Shown piece by piece: positions 1 to 8,518 of a stretch of 64,000 bases of DNA. The first letter of the stretch is position 1. Each line of letters opens with the position of its first letter. The stretch is taken from contig DATGJP010000050.1 in assembly GCA_035295125.1 (NCBI GenBank), positions 55,800-119,799 of the forward strand. The letters run 5' to 3'. Position numbers and translations under genes: made by a program. This DNA comes from JAICMB01 sp035295125. Lineage in GTDB: Bacteria; Acidobacteriota; Terriglobia; Bryobacterales; Bryobacteraceae. Under the pieces are notes generated by a model. It had not been told where the DNA came from, searched no databases, and saw nothing but the letters and a program-made list of their open reading frames with translations.

Positions 1-2
1 AC

Positions 3-1934
3 CGCGCCGAATACAGCAACGCCATTCGCGACCTTCTCGCGCTGGACATCAATGCCGGTTCCATGCTCCCGGCCGACGATTCCGGTTACGGTTTCGACAA
101 CATCGGCGACGTCCTGTCCCTCTCGCCCGGCCTCCTCGAGCGCTACATGTCGGCGGCCCGCAAGGTGAGCCGGCTCGCCGTCGGATCGGCCGGTTTCCGT
201 CCCCAAACCGATAGCTACGCGGTGACTCGCGGCGCGGCCCAGGCCGACCAGGTCAGCGAGGACCTGCCCCTTGGTTCACGCGGGGGGATCGCGGTGCACC
301 ACTACTTTCCAGTTGACGGCGACTACATGCTTCGCGTCCAAATGCGCCCTAAGTCCGGCGACAATGACGACAAGCCGCACTTCGATGTGCCGTATCATGT
401 CACTGCCGGATCGCATCTTGTGGGCGTAACGTTTCTCAACGACTCGACAAAGCAGGAAGCGGTCCTGCCGCCGCGCCTCGCCCGTGGTGCTTCGCCCGGG
501 CCGCTGTTGGCCTCCACCGTGGATCTCCGAGTGGACGACGCTCGAGTCCAAATGTTCGACATTTCCTGGCGGAATCCTGCGATTGACAGTCTGTCGATTA
601 CTGGGCCCGGCGTGAATCAGCACGTCGGCGACACACTCAGCCGCGAAAAGATCTTCGTCTGCCATCCAGCGAATGCCCAGGAAGAAGCGCCGTGCGCCAC
701 AAAGATACTGACCGCGCTGGCTCGCCGCGCTTACCGGCGGACCACGACCGCGGCGGATGTTGCGCCTCTGCTCGACTTCTACGCCCAGGGCCGCAAAGAT
801 GCGACGTTCGAAAACGGCATTGAGTTCGCTCTCCGGGCCCTGCTCGTTGCGCCGGATTTCCTGTTCCGCATCGAGCGCGACCCCGCCGGCAGCACGCCAG
901 GTTCTGTCCACCGCATCAGTGATTTCGAGCTGGCTTCCCGTCTGTCATTCTTCCTCTGGAGCAGCATTCCGGACGACCAACTGCTCGACTTGGCCTCGAA
1001 AGGCAAGTTGAAGGAGCCCGCCGTGCTCGACGGCCAGGTGCGCCGCATGCTCGCCGATCCCAAGGCAACAGCGCTCGTCACCAACTTTGCCGGCCAGTGG
1101 CTTTATCTTCGAAACCTGGCTTCCGTCACTCCCGACCCCGATACTTTCCCCGAATTCAACGACGCTCTCCGCGCCGACTTTCAGCGTGAGACGGAACTGT
1201 TCTTTACCGATATTCTCCGCGAAGACCGTAGCGCCCTCGATTTGATCGACGCCGACTTCACCTATCTGAACGGGCGCCTGGCGCGTTACTACGGAATCGA
1301 CAACGTTCACGGGAATGCCTTCCGCCGCGTAAGCCTGGCCGGCATAAATCGAGGCGGTTTGCTTGGCCAGGGCAGCATCCTGACGGTCACGTCCTATCCC
1401 AACCGCACGTCAGTTGTCCAACGCGGCAAGTGGATCCTCGAAAACCTGCTCGGTGCACCGCCGCCACCGCCGCCGCCAACGGTTCCTGAGCTTAAAAGCC
1501 ATGGCGAAGACGGCAAGCTGCTCACCATGCGGCAACAGATGGAGATTCATCGCGCGAACCCGACCTGTGCCGGCTGCCACTCCCGCATGGACCCGTTGGG
1601 ATTCGCGATGGAGAATTTCAATGGCGTAGGCCAATGGCGCACGGTCGAAGCGGGTGCTCCGATCGATGCCACCGGAACTCTGCCCGACGGGACGAAATTT
1701 GACGGCTACAGCGGTCTCAAGAAGGTTCTGTTGAACCATCGCGACGAGTTCATCGCCACTCTCGCCGGCAAGCTGCTGACCTACGCGCTTGGCCGCGGCC
1801 TGGAATACTATGACCAACCCACGGTGCGAGCGATCTCGCGCGAAGCAGCGCGCGACGACTACCGAATTTCCGCCCTGTTCACCGCGATAGTGAAAAGTAC
1901 CCCGTTTCAGATGAGGAGGACACCGGACTCATGA
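3..1934 (+). CDS. DUF1592-type cytochrome-c-like protein, 5' truncated by window edge
   Basis: The reading frame is open from the window edge; residues before the first ATG at 63 read RAEYSNAIRDLLALDIN, typical of a DUF1587 domain, so the gene starts upstream of the window. Domain order as I read it, counting from the ATG at 63: end of DUF1587, DUF1595 (about 215-275, LTALARRAYRR), DUF1592 (about 285-410), DUF1588 (about 430-530, with a proline run and a CAGCH c-type haem motif at NPTCAGCHSRMDPLGF) and DUF1585 (about 545-615). In Acidobacteriota and Planctomycetota such proteins are exported and usually sit next to DUF1552 proteins; the function is unproven. The stop overlaps the start of the DUF1552 gene by four bases (ATGA), so the two are probably translationally coupled. 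Confidence 0.9.
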   Translation, partial: RAEYSNAIRDLLALDINAGSMLPADDSGYGFDNIGDVLSLSPGLLERYMSAARKVSRLAVGSAGFRPQTDSYAVTRGAAQADQVSEDLPLGSRGGIAVHHYFPVDGDYMLRVQMRPKSGDNDDKPHFDVPYHVTAGSHLVGVTFLNDSTKQEAVLPPRLARGASPGPLLASTVDLRVDDARVQMFDISWRNPAIDSLSITGPGVNQHVGDTLSREKIFVCHPANAQEEAPCATKILTALARRAYRRTTTAADVAPLLDFYAQGRKDATFENGIEFALRALLVAPDFLFRIERDPAGSTPGSVHRISDFELASRLSFFLWSSIPDDQLLDLASKGKLKEPAVLDGQVRRMLADPKATALVTNFAGQWLYLRNLASVTPDPDTFPEFNDALRADFQRETELFFTDILREDRSALDLIDADFTYLNGRLARYYGIDNVHGNAFRRVSLAGINRGGLLGQGSILTVTSYPNRTSVVQRGKWILENLLGAPPPPPPPTVPELKSHGEDGKLLTMRQQMEIHRANPTCAGCHSRMDPLGFAMENFNGVGQWRTVEAGAPIDATGTLPDGTKFDGYSGLKKVLLNHRDEFIATLAGKLLTYALGRGLEYYDQPTVRAISREAARDDYRISALFTAIVKSTPFQMRRTPDS

Positions 1935-3280
1935 TCGTCACGAACAAAGCGCTTCCCCGCCGCACCTTTCTTCGAGGTGTGGGGACGACGCTGGCTTTGC
2001 CTTTTCTCGACGCCATGCTTCCCGCGTTCGGCGCCACCCGAGCCATGGCCGCGAAGCCCGTCCGCCTTGGGTTTGTTTATGTCCCCTGCGGCATCATCAT
2101 GGATCGCTGGACGCCGCCGACCGATGGCACCGGCTTCGCCTTCGCTCCCATCATGAAGCCCCTGGAACCCTTCCGCGAGCAGCTTCTGGTTCTGAGCGGC
2201 CTCGCGCAGGTTAACGGCGAGCCTCTCGGCGACGGACCGGGCGACCATGCCCGCGCGGGAGCCACGTTTCTGACCGGGGTTCATCCCAAGAAAACCGAGG
2301 GCGCCGACATCCACGCCGGGATCTCCGCCGATCAAATTGCCGCCAGGGAGTTGGGTCGCGCGACACAACTTGCCTCACTGGAGTTGAGCCTGGAAGCACC
2401 TGGTCTCGTAGGCAATTGCGATTCCGGATATAGCTGCGCCTACAGCAACACCATATCGTGGCGAACCCCGACCACGCCGATGCCGATGGAGGTGAACCCG
2501 CGGGCCGTATTCGAGCGCCTCTTCGGGGATGGCGAAACGACCGACGCCGCGGACCGGCTCGCCCGGGCAAAGCAGGACCGCAGCATCCTCGATTTTGTAC
2601 GCGACGACGTGAAGCGCCTGGAACCCGGCCTCGGCGCCCGGGATCGCGGCAAACTCGACGAATACCTCGAAGCGATACGCGATATTGAACGCCGCATCCA
2701 GAAGGCGGAAGAGCAGGCCGCTATGCCGCTTCCTGCCATCGAGCGGCCGACGGGCATGCCCGACACCTTCGAAGAGCACTGCAGGCTCATGATGGACTTG
2801 CAGGTGATCGCCTACCAGGCCGACCTGACTCGGGTCACTACCTTCATGATCGCCCGCGAAGGAAGCACGCGCAGCTATCGCGCCATCGGCATTTCAGACG
2901 GCCACCACCCTCTGACGCACCACCAGGGCGACAAGGAAAAGATCGACAAGGTGGCTCGCATCAACACGCATCACGTCGAGATGTTTGCGTATCTCCTCAA
3001 CAAACTCCGCACGACGCCCGACGGCGACGGCAGCCTGCTCGACCACTCGTTAATGCTCTATGGCAGCAGCCTCTCGGACGGCAATATGCACACTCATGTC
3101 GACCTGCCGCTGGTTCTTGCCGGCGGCGGTGGAAGCAAAATCAAGGGCGGCCGCGCCTTGCGCTACCCGAAGGAAACGCCCATGACCAACCTTCTGCTGA
3201 CGATGCTCGATAAAGCGGGTGTGAGGACCGAGAAGCTGGGCGATAGCACGGGCGAAATCGCGCACCTTGCAGACGTGTAA
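1931..3280 (+). CDS. DUF1552 family exported protein
   Basis: 449 residues. The N-terminus has a twin-arginine-type signal (LPRRTFLRG, then a hydrophobic stretch to about residue 40), so the protein is probably exported folded. The body matches DUF1552, with GDHARAGATFLTGVHPKK near residue 100 and a C-terminal SLMLYGSSLSDGN segment of the kind seen in DUF1501/alkaline-phosphatase-like proteins. The start overlaps the DUF1592 stop by four bases. The pair is a conserved two-gene unit in Acidobacteriota and Planctomycetota and probably works together outside the cytoplasm, but the substrate is unknown. Confidence 0.9.
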   Translation: MIVTNKALPRRTFLRGVGTTLALPFLDAMLPAFGATRAMAAKPVRLGFVYVPCGIIMDRWTPPTDGTGFAFAPIMKPLEPFREQLLVLSGLAQVNGEPLGDGPGDHARAGATFLTGVHPKKTEGADIHAGISADQIAARELGRATQLASLELSLEAPGLVGNCDSGYSCAYSNTISWRTPTTPMPMEVNPRAVFERLFGDGETTDAADRLARAKQDRSILDFVRDDVKRLEPGLGARDRGKLDEYLEAIRDIERRIQKAEEQAAMPLPAIERPTGMPDTFEEHCRLMMDLQVIAYQADLTRVTTFMIAREGSTRSYRAIGISDGHHPLTHHQGDKEKIDKVARINTHHVEMFAYLLNKLRTTPDGDGSLLDHSLMLYGSSLSDGNMHTHVDLPLVLAGGGGSKIKGGRALRYPKETPMTNLLLTMLDKAGVRTEKLGDSTGEIAHLADV

Positions 3281-3354
3281 TGCCAGCCGGCAGCCTGCGG
3301 CCAATTGGGAATCGGCTACAAGAGAAGAAGGCAAATAGCGAATCTTTGGCGTCG

Positions 3355-4737
3355 TTATCCAACGTTGAACAGCATCTTGAAACCGTAATCCATGTGGAGT
3401 TGCTGATGGCAGTGAAACAGCGTCAGCCCGTCCATCTGCGGTGTGAAGTCGGCTTCGATTTTCTTGAAGCCTTTCACCAGGACTACATCCTTCAAAACTC
3501 CCGCCGTCGGCTTGCCGTGGACGTTGGTCAGTTCGAAGCTGTTCCGATGCAAATGGACCGGGTGCGCATCATCCGTCTGGTTGTCGAACACAAGCCGGTA
3601 GCGTTTTCCCTTTTGTAGCGTGCGAGGCGGATCGCTCTCGTTGAAGCCCTTCCCGTTGATCGTCCAGTGGTTGAAGTGCCCCTTGCCGCCGTTGATCTTG
3701 CCAAACTTCAGCAGTATGACATCGTCGGGGTTTTGAACCTGGTGACTGTCGCCGAACAGTGTGTAGTCCCAGGGCGTCTTCGGAGGCACTACCCAGCGCG
3801 GCTCGCCGGACTTGTTCGCGTATTCCACGACGATGCCCATCCCGTTCTTACGGTCGTCATCTTTCGGGGTGCCGAGAATCCAAACCCCGGGCGACTTCAT
3901 TTCGACGATGGCATCGATGCGCTCTGCCGTTCCAAGCTCGAGAACCTCAACGGCCGCAGGATGCGCCACAGGATTGCCGTCGAGCGCGACCACCTGGAAC
4001 TGATGGCCCGGCAGCGCCAGCTTGATGTTTTCTGTCGCGCTGGCATTCAGGAAGTGGAATAGAACCCGCTGGCCTTCTTTGACCCGGATCGGATCCCCGT
4101 AGCCGAGACATTTTCCGTTAATCGTGAAGCGCTGGTAGCCGATTTCCCAGCCGTTGGGCTTCTCGTCCTTCTTCGGAGGCGGCGCCGGCCCTTCGTCTTC
4201 TTCCATCTCTTCGGTGGTGAAGAACGGTTCCCACTCGTGGGTCGCCAGGAAGATCTCCTGGTCATACTGGCCGGGGTTGTTTTTCGGCTCGATATAGACG
4301 AACGCGAACTGCCCGCTGTAGGTGCCGCGGCCCAGGTCCGACATCGGCATCACGTGGGTGTGAACGAATCGTGCGCCTGAGGGACGCGGAGTCAGCCGAT
4401 AGCGGATATGGCCGTGCGGCGGAACCTGCAGGCTCTTTTCCTCTGCCGCGCCGTCGACATCCGCTGGGATGATCTGGCCATGCCAATGGACGAGCTCCGG
4501 CGTGTCGGTATCGTTGAACAGATCGACGACGGCCGGCACGTCCTCCTTGAGCCGGATCAGCGGACCAGGGACGGATCCGTTGTAACCGATGGTGCTAATG
4601 GTGTGGTCCTGCGCGATATCCACCAGGACAGTGCCGATGCGTAGCGTAACGTCGGCCGGGCCTTCCGCCGGCGGATTGTTCTTATTACAGGCGGCGAGCA
4701 GCAGAGCGGAACCCAGTAGCTCGCGGCGCGTGATCAT
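3355..4737 (-). CDS. Multicopper oxidase (laccase-like), probable Tat lipoprotein
   Basis: 460 residues. The N-terminus MITRRELLGSALLLAAC combines an RR signal with a lipobox-like LAAC, suggesting export and lipid anchoring. All four copper-binding clusters are visible: HWHGQ (about 83), HTHVMP (about 125), HPVHLHRNSF (about 397) and HCHQQLHMDYGF near the C-terminus. The residue ten after the type 1 copper Cys is Phe, so the axial ligand is probably non-coordinating, as in high-potential laccases. An acidic/proline/lysine-rich insertion (EEMEEDEGPAPPPKK) lies near residue 180 between the first two cupredoxin domains. The start overlaps the stop of the upstream phosphotriesterase-like gene by four bases, so they form one transcript. 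The physiological substrate cannot be read from the sequence. Confidence 0.9.
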   Translation of the reverse strand: MITRRELLGSALLLAACNKNNPPAEGPADVTLRIGTVLVDIAQDHTISTIGYNGSVPGPLIRLKEDVPAVVDLFNDTDTPELVHWHGQIIPADVDGAAEEKSLQVPPHGHIRYRLTPRPSGARFVHTHVMPMSDLGRGTYSGQFAFVYIEPKNNPGQYDQEIFLATHEWEPFFTTEEMEEDEGPAPPPKKDEKPNGWEIGYQRFTINGKCLGYGDPIRVKEGQRVLFHFLNASATENIKLALPGHQFQVVALDGNPVAHPAAVEVLELGTAERIDAIVEMKSPGVWILGTPKDDDRKNGMGIVVEYANKSGEPRWVVPPKTPWDYTLFGDSHQVQNPDDVILLKFGKINGGKGHFNHWTINGKGFNESDPPRTLQKGKRYRLVFDNQTDDAHPVHLHRNSFELTNVHGKPTAGVLKDVVLVKGFKKIEADFTPQMDGLTLFHCHQQLHMDYGFKMLFNVG

Positions 4738-5750
4738 GGTTTCGGCACGAACGCCAGGAAGCGGCGCGGGTTGTCGACCAGGATTCCATGCAGCGTCTCT
4801 TCCTTGACCCCGGCCTCACGCAGTTTTGGAACCCAGACCGTCAACGTCTTGCCGTATCCCGGGCCGTTATTATGCTTGAACTGGCTGGGCGTCGACAGGT
4901 CTGAAGCGAACATCAGATTGTCCGCATAGCCGGCTTCGATCAGCGCGGTCACCATAGGGACCTGCCGGGCGTCGCCGGGTCCACCCTGGCGGTCGAATCC
5001 GATGAAAGCGCCGCGCTTGCATACAGCCTTGTGGACTTCGAGTTTCGGGTCGACCAGGTTGCCGAGATGACCGATCACGACGCGTTGCGGTTTAACCCCG
5101 GCGCCTTCCAGAAGATCGAGCTGCTCGAGCGCGGATTTGCCGGGGATGCCGGTGTGGGTGAAGATCGGGAGGTTGGTCGCGCCATGAGCCTTACCCACGG
5201 CGCGGAATACCTTGCGCTCGGTGTCTGTGATTTCGTCCCAGCTTCCGATTTCGCCGAACACGCCGACTCGCTGGGTCCTGGCCTGACGGATGAGATCTTG
5301 CGTGATCTGGTCCTCGCTCCAGTTGGCAATCTCGGGCGGATAGAACGGCTGCGTATAGTAGCCGCATCCCGCCACAATGGGCAGACCCGATTTGGTGCTG
5401 AGCTGTTTCAGAAATTCCAGGTCGCGGCCCATGTCGGGATGTCCGCCGTCGACGATACAGGCCACCCCGTCTTTCGCGGCCGCCTGCATTTCCCCGGTCA
5501 TGATATCGAGATCGTGCATTACGTCGGGCGCGTCGGAAGGGGGCGGAGGATTCTGGTGGCGGTACAGCGCCATCCAGCGCGGCATGAAGTCGGCGGCGAG
5601 CGACAGGTGTTCGTGGAATAGCGTGGCGCCGCCGGAGAGTGCCTCAGGCGGGAGGTCTTTGAGGACGGTGCGGATGATGGGCTTGGGAGCCCCGGTCGAG
5701 ATGGCTCCCAAGGCTAGCGCGCCTATGGCTTCGCGACGGGTTAGTCGCAT
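4734..5750 (-). CDS. Phosphotriesterase-family metal-dependent hydrolase, exported
   Basis: 338 residues. An RR-type signal (LTRREAIGALALGAI) is followed by an amidohydrolase TIM barrel of the phosphotriesterase family. Visible metal ligands are HEH near the start (LFHEHLSL), a Glu in GEIGSW where parathion hydrolase has the carbamylated Lys, His in FTHTG and IGHLG, and Asp in FASDLS. Glu-bridged members are mostly lactonase/esterase-like, so the name should not be read as organophosphate hydrolysis. It is the first gene of a two-gene unit with the multicopper oxidase. The 127 bases between this gene and the ADOP gene downstream on the plus coordinate hold a short palindrome at 5780-5794 and nothing else I can identify. 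Confidence 0.85.
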   Translation of the reverse strand: MRLTRREAIGALALGAISTGAPKPIIRTVLKDLPPEALSGGATLFHEHLSLAADFMPRWMALYRHQNPPPPSDAPDVMHDLDIMTGEMQAAAKDGVACIVDGGHPDMGRDLEFLKQLSTKSGLPIVAGCGYYTQPFYPPEIANWSEDQITQDLIRQARTQRVGVFGEIGSWDEITDTERKVFRAVGKAHGATNLPIFTHTGIPGKSALEQLDLLEGAGVKPQRVVIGHLGNLVDPKLEVHKAVCKRGAFIGFDRQGGPGDARQVPMVTALIEAGYADNLMFASDLSTPSQFKHNNGPGYGKTLTVWVPKLREAGVKEETLHGILVDNPRRFLAFVPKP

Positions 5751-5779
5751 CTTGAGATTTTACAGCACCCGCGGGTATC

Positions 5780-5794
5780 GCAGCCTGCGGCTGC
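5780..5794. repeat. Short REP-like palindrome
   Basis: GCAGCC-TGC-GGCTGC, a perfect palindrome with six-base arms and a three-base loop. It has the same layout as the palindromes at 33042 and 44370, so it is probably a single unit of that repeat family. Confidence 0.5.
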
Positions 5795-5877
5795 CAGGAA
5801 GTAGTTGACGGCGGACTAAAACCTCCACTTCCAGCACCGGGTGTAGGAGAAACTAACTCATTGAGCCGAAGCTTGCG

Positions 5878-8424
5878 TTACTCCATCCGTAGAGCTCTTA
5901 ATGGGTCGACATTGGAGGCGCGGAGGGCCGGGATGATGGCGGCGATCAACGCGCAGCCGCCAAGCGCGGCCACTGCGGCGAAGAGCGACCAGGGGTCCCA
6001 GATCGGGACGCGGTAAAGCCGCGATGCCATGAGGTGCCCCGCGCCGATCGCGAGCGGGACGCCCAGCATAAGCCCGGCAGCGACCTTCGTAAATGCCCCC
6101 CTCAACACCAGGCCCACAACTTCCTGTTTGCCGGCGCCCAGTGCCATCCGCACGCCGATTTCGCTCGTTCGGCGTGCCACGGTGTACGCGGTCACTCCGT
6201 ATAGCCCGACGGCCGCGAGAACCAACGCGATGATGCCAAAGAGACTCGCAAGGCCCGCGACCGCGCGATCCTGGTCAAAGCTCAGCGCGACTTGCTCCTG
6301 CATCGTGCGCACACTATTAACGGTGAGATTCGGGTCCACCTCGGCGAAAACGCGCCGCAGCAGAGGCTCCAGACTTCCTGGAGGCGCGTTCGTCACGAGC
6401 ATGGCGCTGTGGATGAAGTGCGAATTCATCTCGACCTTTCGCATGATGTCGAGCTGGTAGGAATCCACGTATTGCGCCAGCGGGACGAAGAACATAGGGC
6501 GGGCCGGCTGGTCGGGTCGATTGTATTTCGCATCACGCACCACCCCCACAATTCGGAAGGTGTTGGCGTACTCGGCGAGATCCAGACCGAAGTGCTTGTC
6601 GAGCGGGTCTTCATTCGGGAGAAAGCGCTTGGCGAACGCCTCATTCACGACCGCAACCAGATTAGCCGTGCCGCGATCGGCGGACGTGAGACCGCGCCCT
6701 CGCAGTATGGGTTGACCGACGGCCTGGAAATACTCGGGGTTGACCCGATCCCACGAAGAAGTCGAGTTCTCGCTGAGAACCGGCATGGGATGTCCTGCCA
6801 CGAAGACCAACTCGCCCCAGTTGTCGGTGAAGGGATTGTACAGCGCCAGGCTGGCGCGTTCCACACCGGGCAGACTGGTCAACTTCAGCTCCAACTCACG
6901 GTAGATCGCATCAAGGCGGTCAATCGGATAGGTTGAAGACGGCGGGTTCAATGCAATGGACACGCGGTTGTGGGTCTCGAGCCCGAGACTCTGATTCTGG
7001 AGGTTGTTTAAGCTTCGCGTCAGCATGGTAGCTCCTGCCACCAGCACAACCGAAAGCGTTGCTTGAAACACCAGCAGGAGCTTGCGTGGAAGCGAAGAGC
7101 TGTCGCTGGTGCTGCGGCCCACTCCACGCAGCGCCTGCACCGGGTCCGTTCGGGTTGCGAGCCACGCCGGGGCGGTGCCGAAGAGGATCCCTGTAACGAG
7201 GGAGAGCGCGAATGCAAAAGCCAGGATCGGAAGAGACGGCGTCGTGCTGATGGGTATCGCGTGGCTGTCACGAAACGCGAGGGCGAGCAGAAGACGTTGC
7301 GCTCCATCGGCGATTACTAAGCCTGCAATTCCCCCTGCGATGGCAAGAAGCAGGCTTTCCGTCAGCGACTGGCCGATGATTCGGCCGCGTGAGGCGCCAA
7401 TCGCCAACCGAAGCGAAGTCTGTGACCGTCGAATCATGCCGCGCGCAAGCAGCAGGTTAGCCAGGTTCGCGCACGCGATGAGCAAAACGAGTCCGCAAAC
7501 GCTCAGCAGGATTTCGAGGCTTCGTCCGTAATCTTCCTTCATGGTCGCGACACCCGCGCCGGCGGGCACGACATTGACCTGCTGTCTCGGCAGCATTTTG
7601 ATAATTGCCGGCATCCAGACGGCAGGGAGACCGGCGTCGTACTGCATCCATTGCCGGACCATGCCTGTGTACCGCGCCGACAGGCCGTCGGTGGTGGCGC
7701 CCGGACGCAGACGCCCGATTACTCTCAGCCACGCCGTGATGGACTGGTGCAGAAATGAAGTGCCGCCGTGCATCATGGGTTCCTGCTGTAGCGGTACCCA
7801 CATCTCGGGTGGGTCGCTGCGCAACGTCTCGCCGAAGAAACCCGGTGGCGCGATTCCAATCACGGTGAACGGTTTGCCTTCAACGAAGTAAGCCGCGCCG
7901 ATGGCCGATGGTTCGCCCCCGTATTTCCCCTGCCAGGCGTTGTAGCTTAACACTGCAACCGGCGGCGCCGAAGGCCGGTCATCCTCGTTTGAGAAGAGCC
8001 GTCCAGCGAAGGGACGAATGCCCAGCGTTGAGAAATAGTTGCCGGTGACAAATTCGCCGATCAAAGGCTTGGGGGCGCGGTCGACGTTTTCGCGGCGAAC
8101 CCCGAACTGATTCATGCCCGCCTGAAAAGCGGTCAACTCCTCGAATTCAGGCGAGTTTGCCTTGATCTTCTCGTACAAGGGGAAAGAAACCATGCCCCAA
8201 CGATCCTGCGGACCGCCTTCCATGCAGCAATCATCCCCATCGCCGATACGGTAGAGGCGAGCCGGGTCGGCAACGGGCAGCGAGCGGAGCATTACGGAAT
8301 GAATGAGAGAGAAAATCGCGGTGGTGCCGCCAACCCCGAGGGCCAGGGTCAGAATTGCCGTGATCGTAAAAACCGGCGAGTGGCGAAAACCGCGGAGCGC
8401 GTAACGGATGTCTGCAAAAAGCAT
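5878..8424 (-). CDS. ADOP-type ABC permease (MacB-like, duplicated FtsX domains)
   Basis: 848 residues. The N-terminus MLFADIRYALRGFRHSPVF is the usual start of acidobacterial duplicated orphan permeases. One membrane helix (about 17-40) is followed by a MacB periplasmic core domain (about 60-270), three FtsX helices (about 300-420), a second periplasmic core (about 450-680) and a final FtsX helix bundle ending NVDPLRALRME. No ATPase gene lies beside it, hence orphan. It lacks the soluble N-terminal prefix present in the copy at 54536. The ATG is the only good start, and it lies inside a terminator-like hairpin (8422-8453). The substrate is unknown; efflux of peptides or antibiotics is usually proposed for the family. 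Confidence 0.88.
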   Translation of the reverse strand: MLFADIRYALRGFRHSPVFTITAILTLALGVGGTTAIFSLIHSVMLRSLPVADPARLYRIGDGDDCCMEGGPQDRWGMVSFPLYEKIKANSPEFEELTAFQAGMNQFGVRRENVDRAPKPLIGEFVTGNYFSTLGIRPFAGRLFSNEDDRPSAPPVAVLSYNAWQGKYGGEPSAIGAAYFVEGKPFTVIGIAPPGFFGETLRSDPPEMWVPLQQEPMMHGGTSFLHQSITAWLRVIGRLRPGATTDGLSARYTGMVRQWMQYDAGLPAVWMPAIIKMLPRQQVNVVPAGAGVATMKEDYGRSLEILLSVCGLVLLIACANLANLLLARGMIRRSQTSLRLAIGASRGRIIGQSLTESLLLAIAGGIAGLVIADGAQRLLLALAFRDSHAIPISTTPSLPILAFAFALSLVTGILFGTAPAWLATRTDPVQALRGVGRSTSDSSSLPRKLLLVFQATLSVVLVAGATMLTRSLNNLQNQSLGLETHNRVSIALNPPSSTYPIDRLDAIYRELELKLTSLPGVERASLALYNPFTDNWGELVFVAGHPMPVLSENSTSSWDRVNPEYFQAVGQPILRGRGLTSADRGTANLVAVVNEAFAKRFLPNEDPLDKHFGLDLAEYANTFRIVGVVRDAKYNRPDQPARPMFFVPLAQYVDSYQLDIMRKVEMNSHFIHSAMLVTNAPPGSLEPLLRRVFAEVDPNLTVNSVRTMQEQVALSFDQDRAVAGLASLFGIIALVLAAVGLYGVTAYTVARRTSEIGVRMALGAGKQEVVGLVLRGAFTKVAAGLMLGVPLAIGAGHLMASRLYRVPIWDPWSLFAAVAALGGCALIAAIIPALRASNVDPLRALRME

Positions 8425-8453
8425 AGGCCCGTATTGAACAATACGGGCCTATG
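8411..8453 (-). terminator. Intrinsic terminator of the TonB receptor gene, overlapping the ADOP start
   Basis: A perfect 14-base inverted repeat (CATAGGCCCGTATT / AATACGGGCCTATG, 8422-8435 and 8440-8453) with a four-base loop is followed on the minus strand by CTTTTTG. It lies 66 bases after the receptor stop codon. The last three bases of its 3' arm are the ATG of the ADOP permease. Confidence 0.75.
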
Positions 8454-8494
8454 TGGGGATGAGTTCCAGTATTTGACTGGTGTCAAAGCGGGCT

Positions 8495-8510
8495 GGCGAA
8501 ACCGCCTGCC
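8495..8510. repeat. Dispersed repeat GGCGAAACCGCCTGCC
   Basis: The same 16 bases recur at 39859-39874, and the inverted core occurs at 14391-14408 and in 14521-14539. All copies are intergenic. It is probably a unit of a short dispersed palindromic repeat family. Confidence 0.5.
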
Positions 8511-8518
8511 CCACCTTC

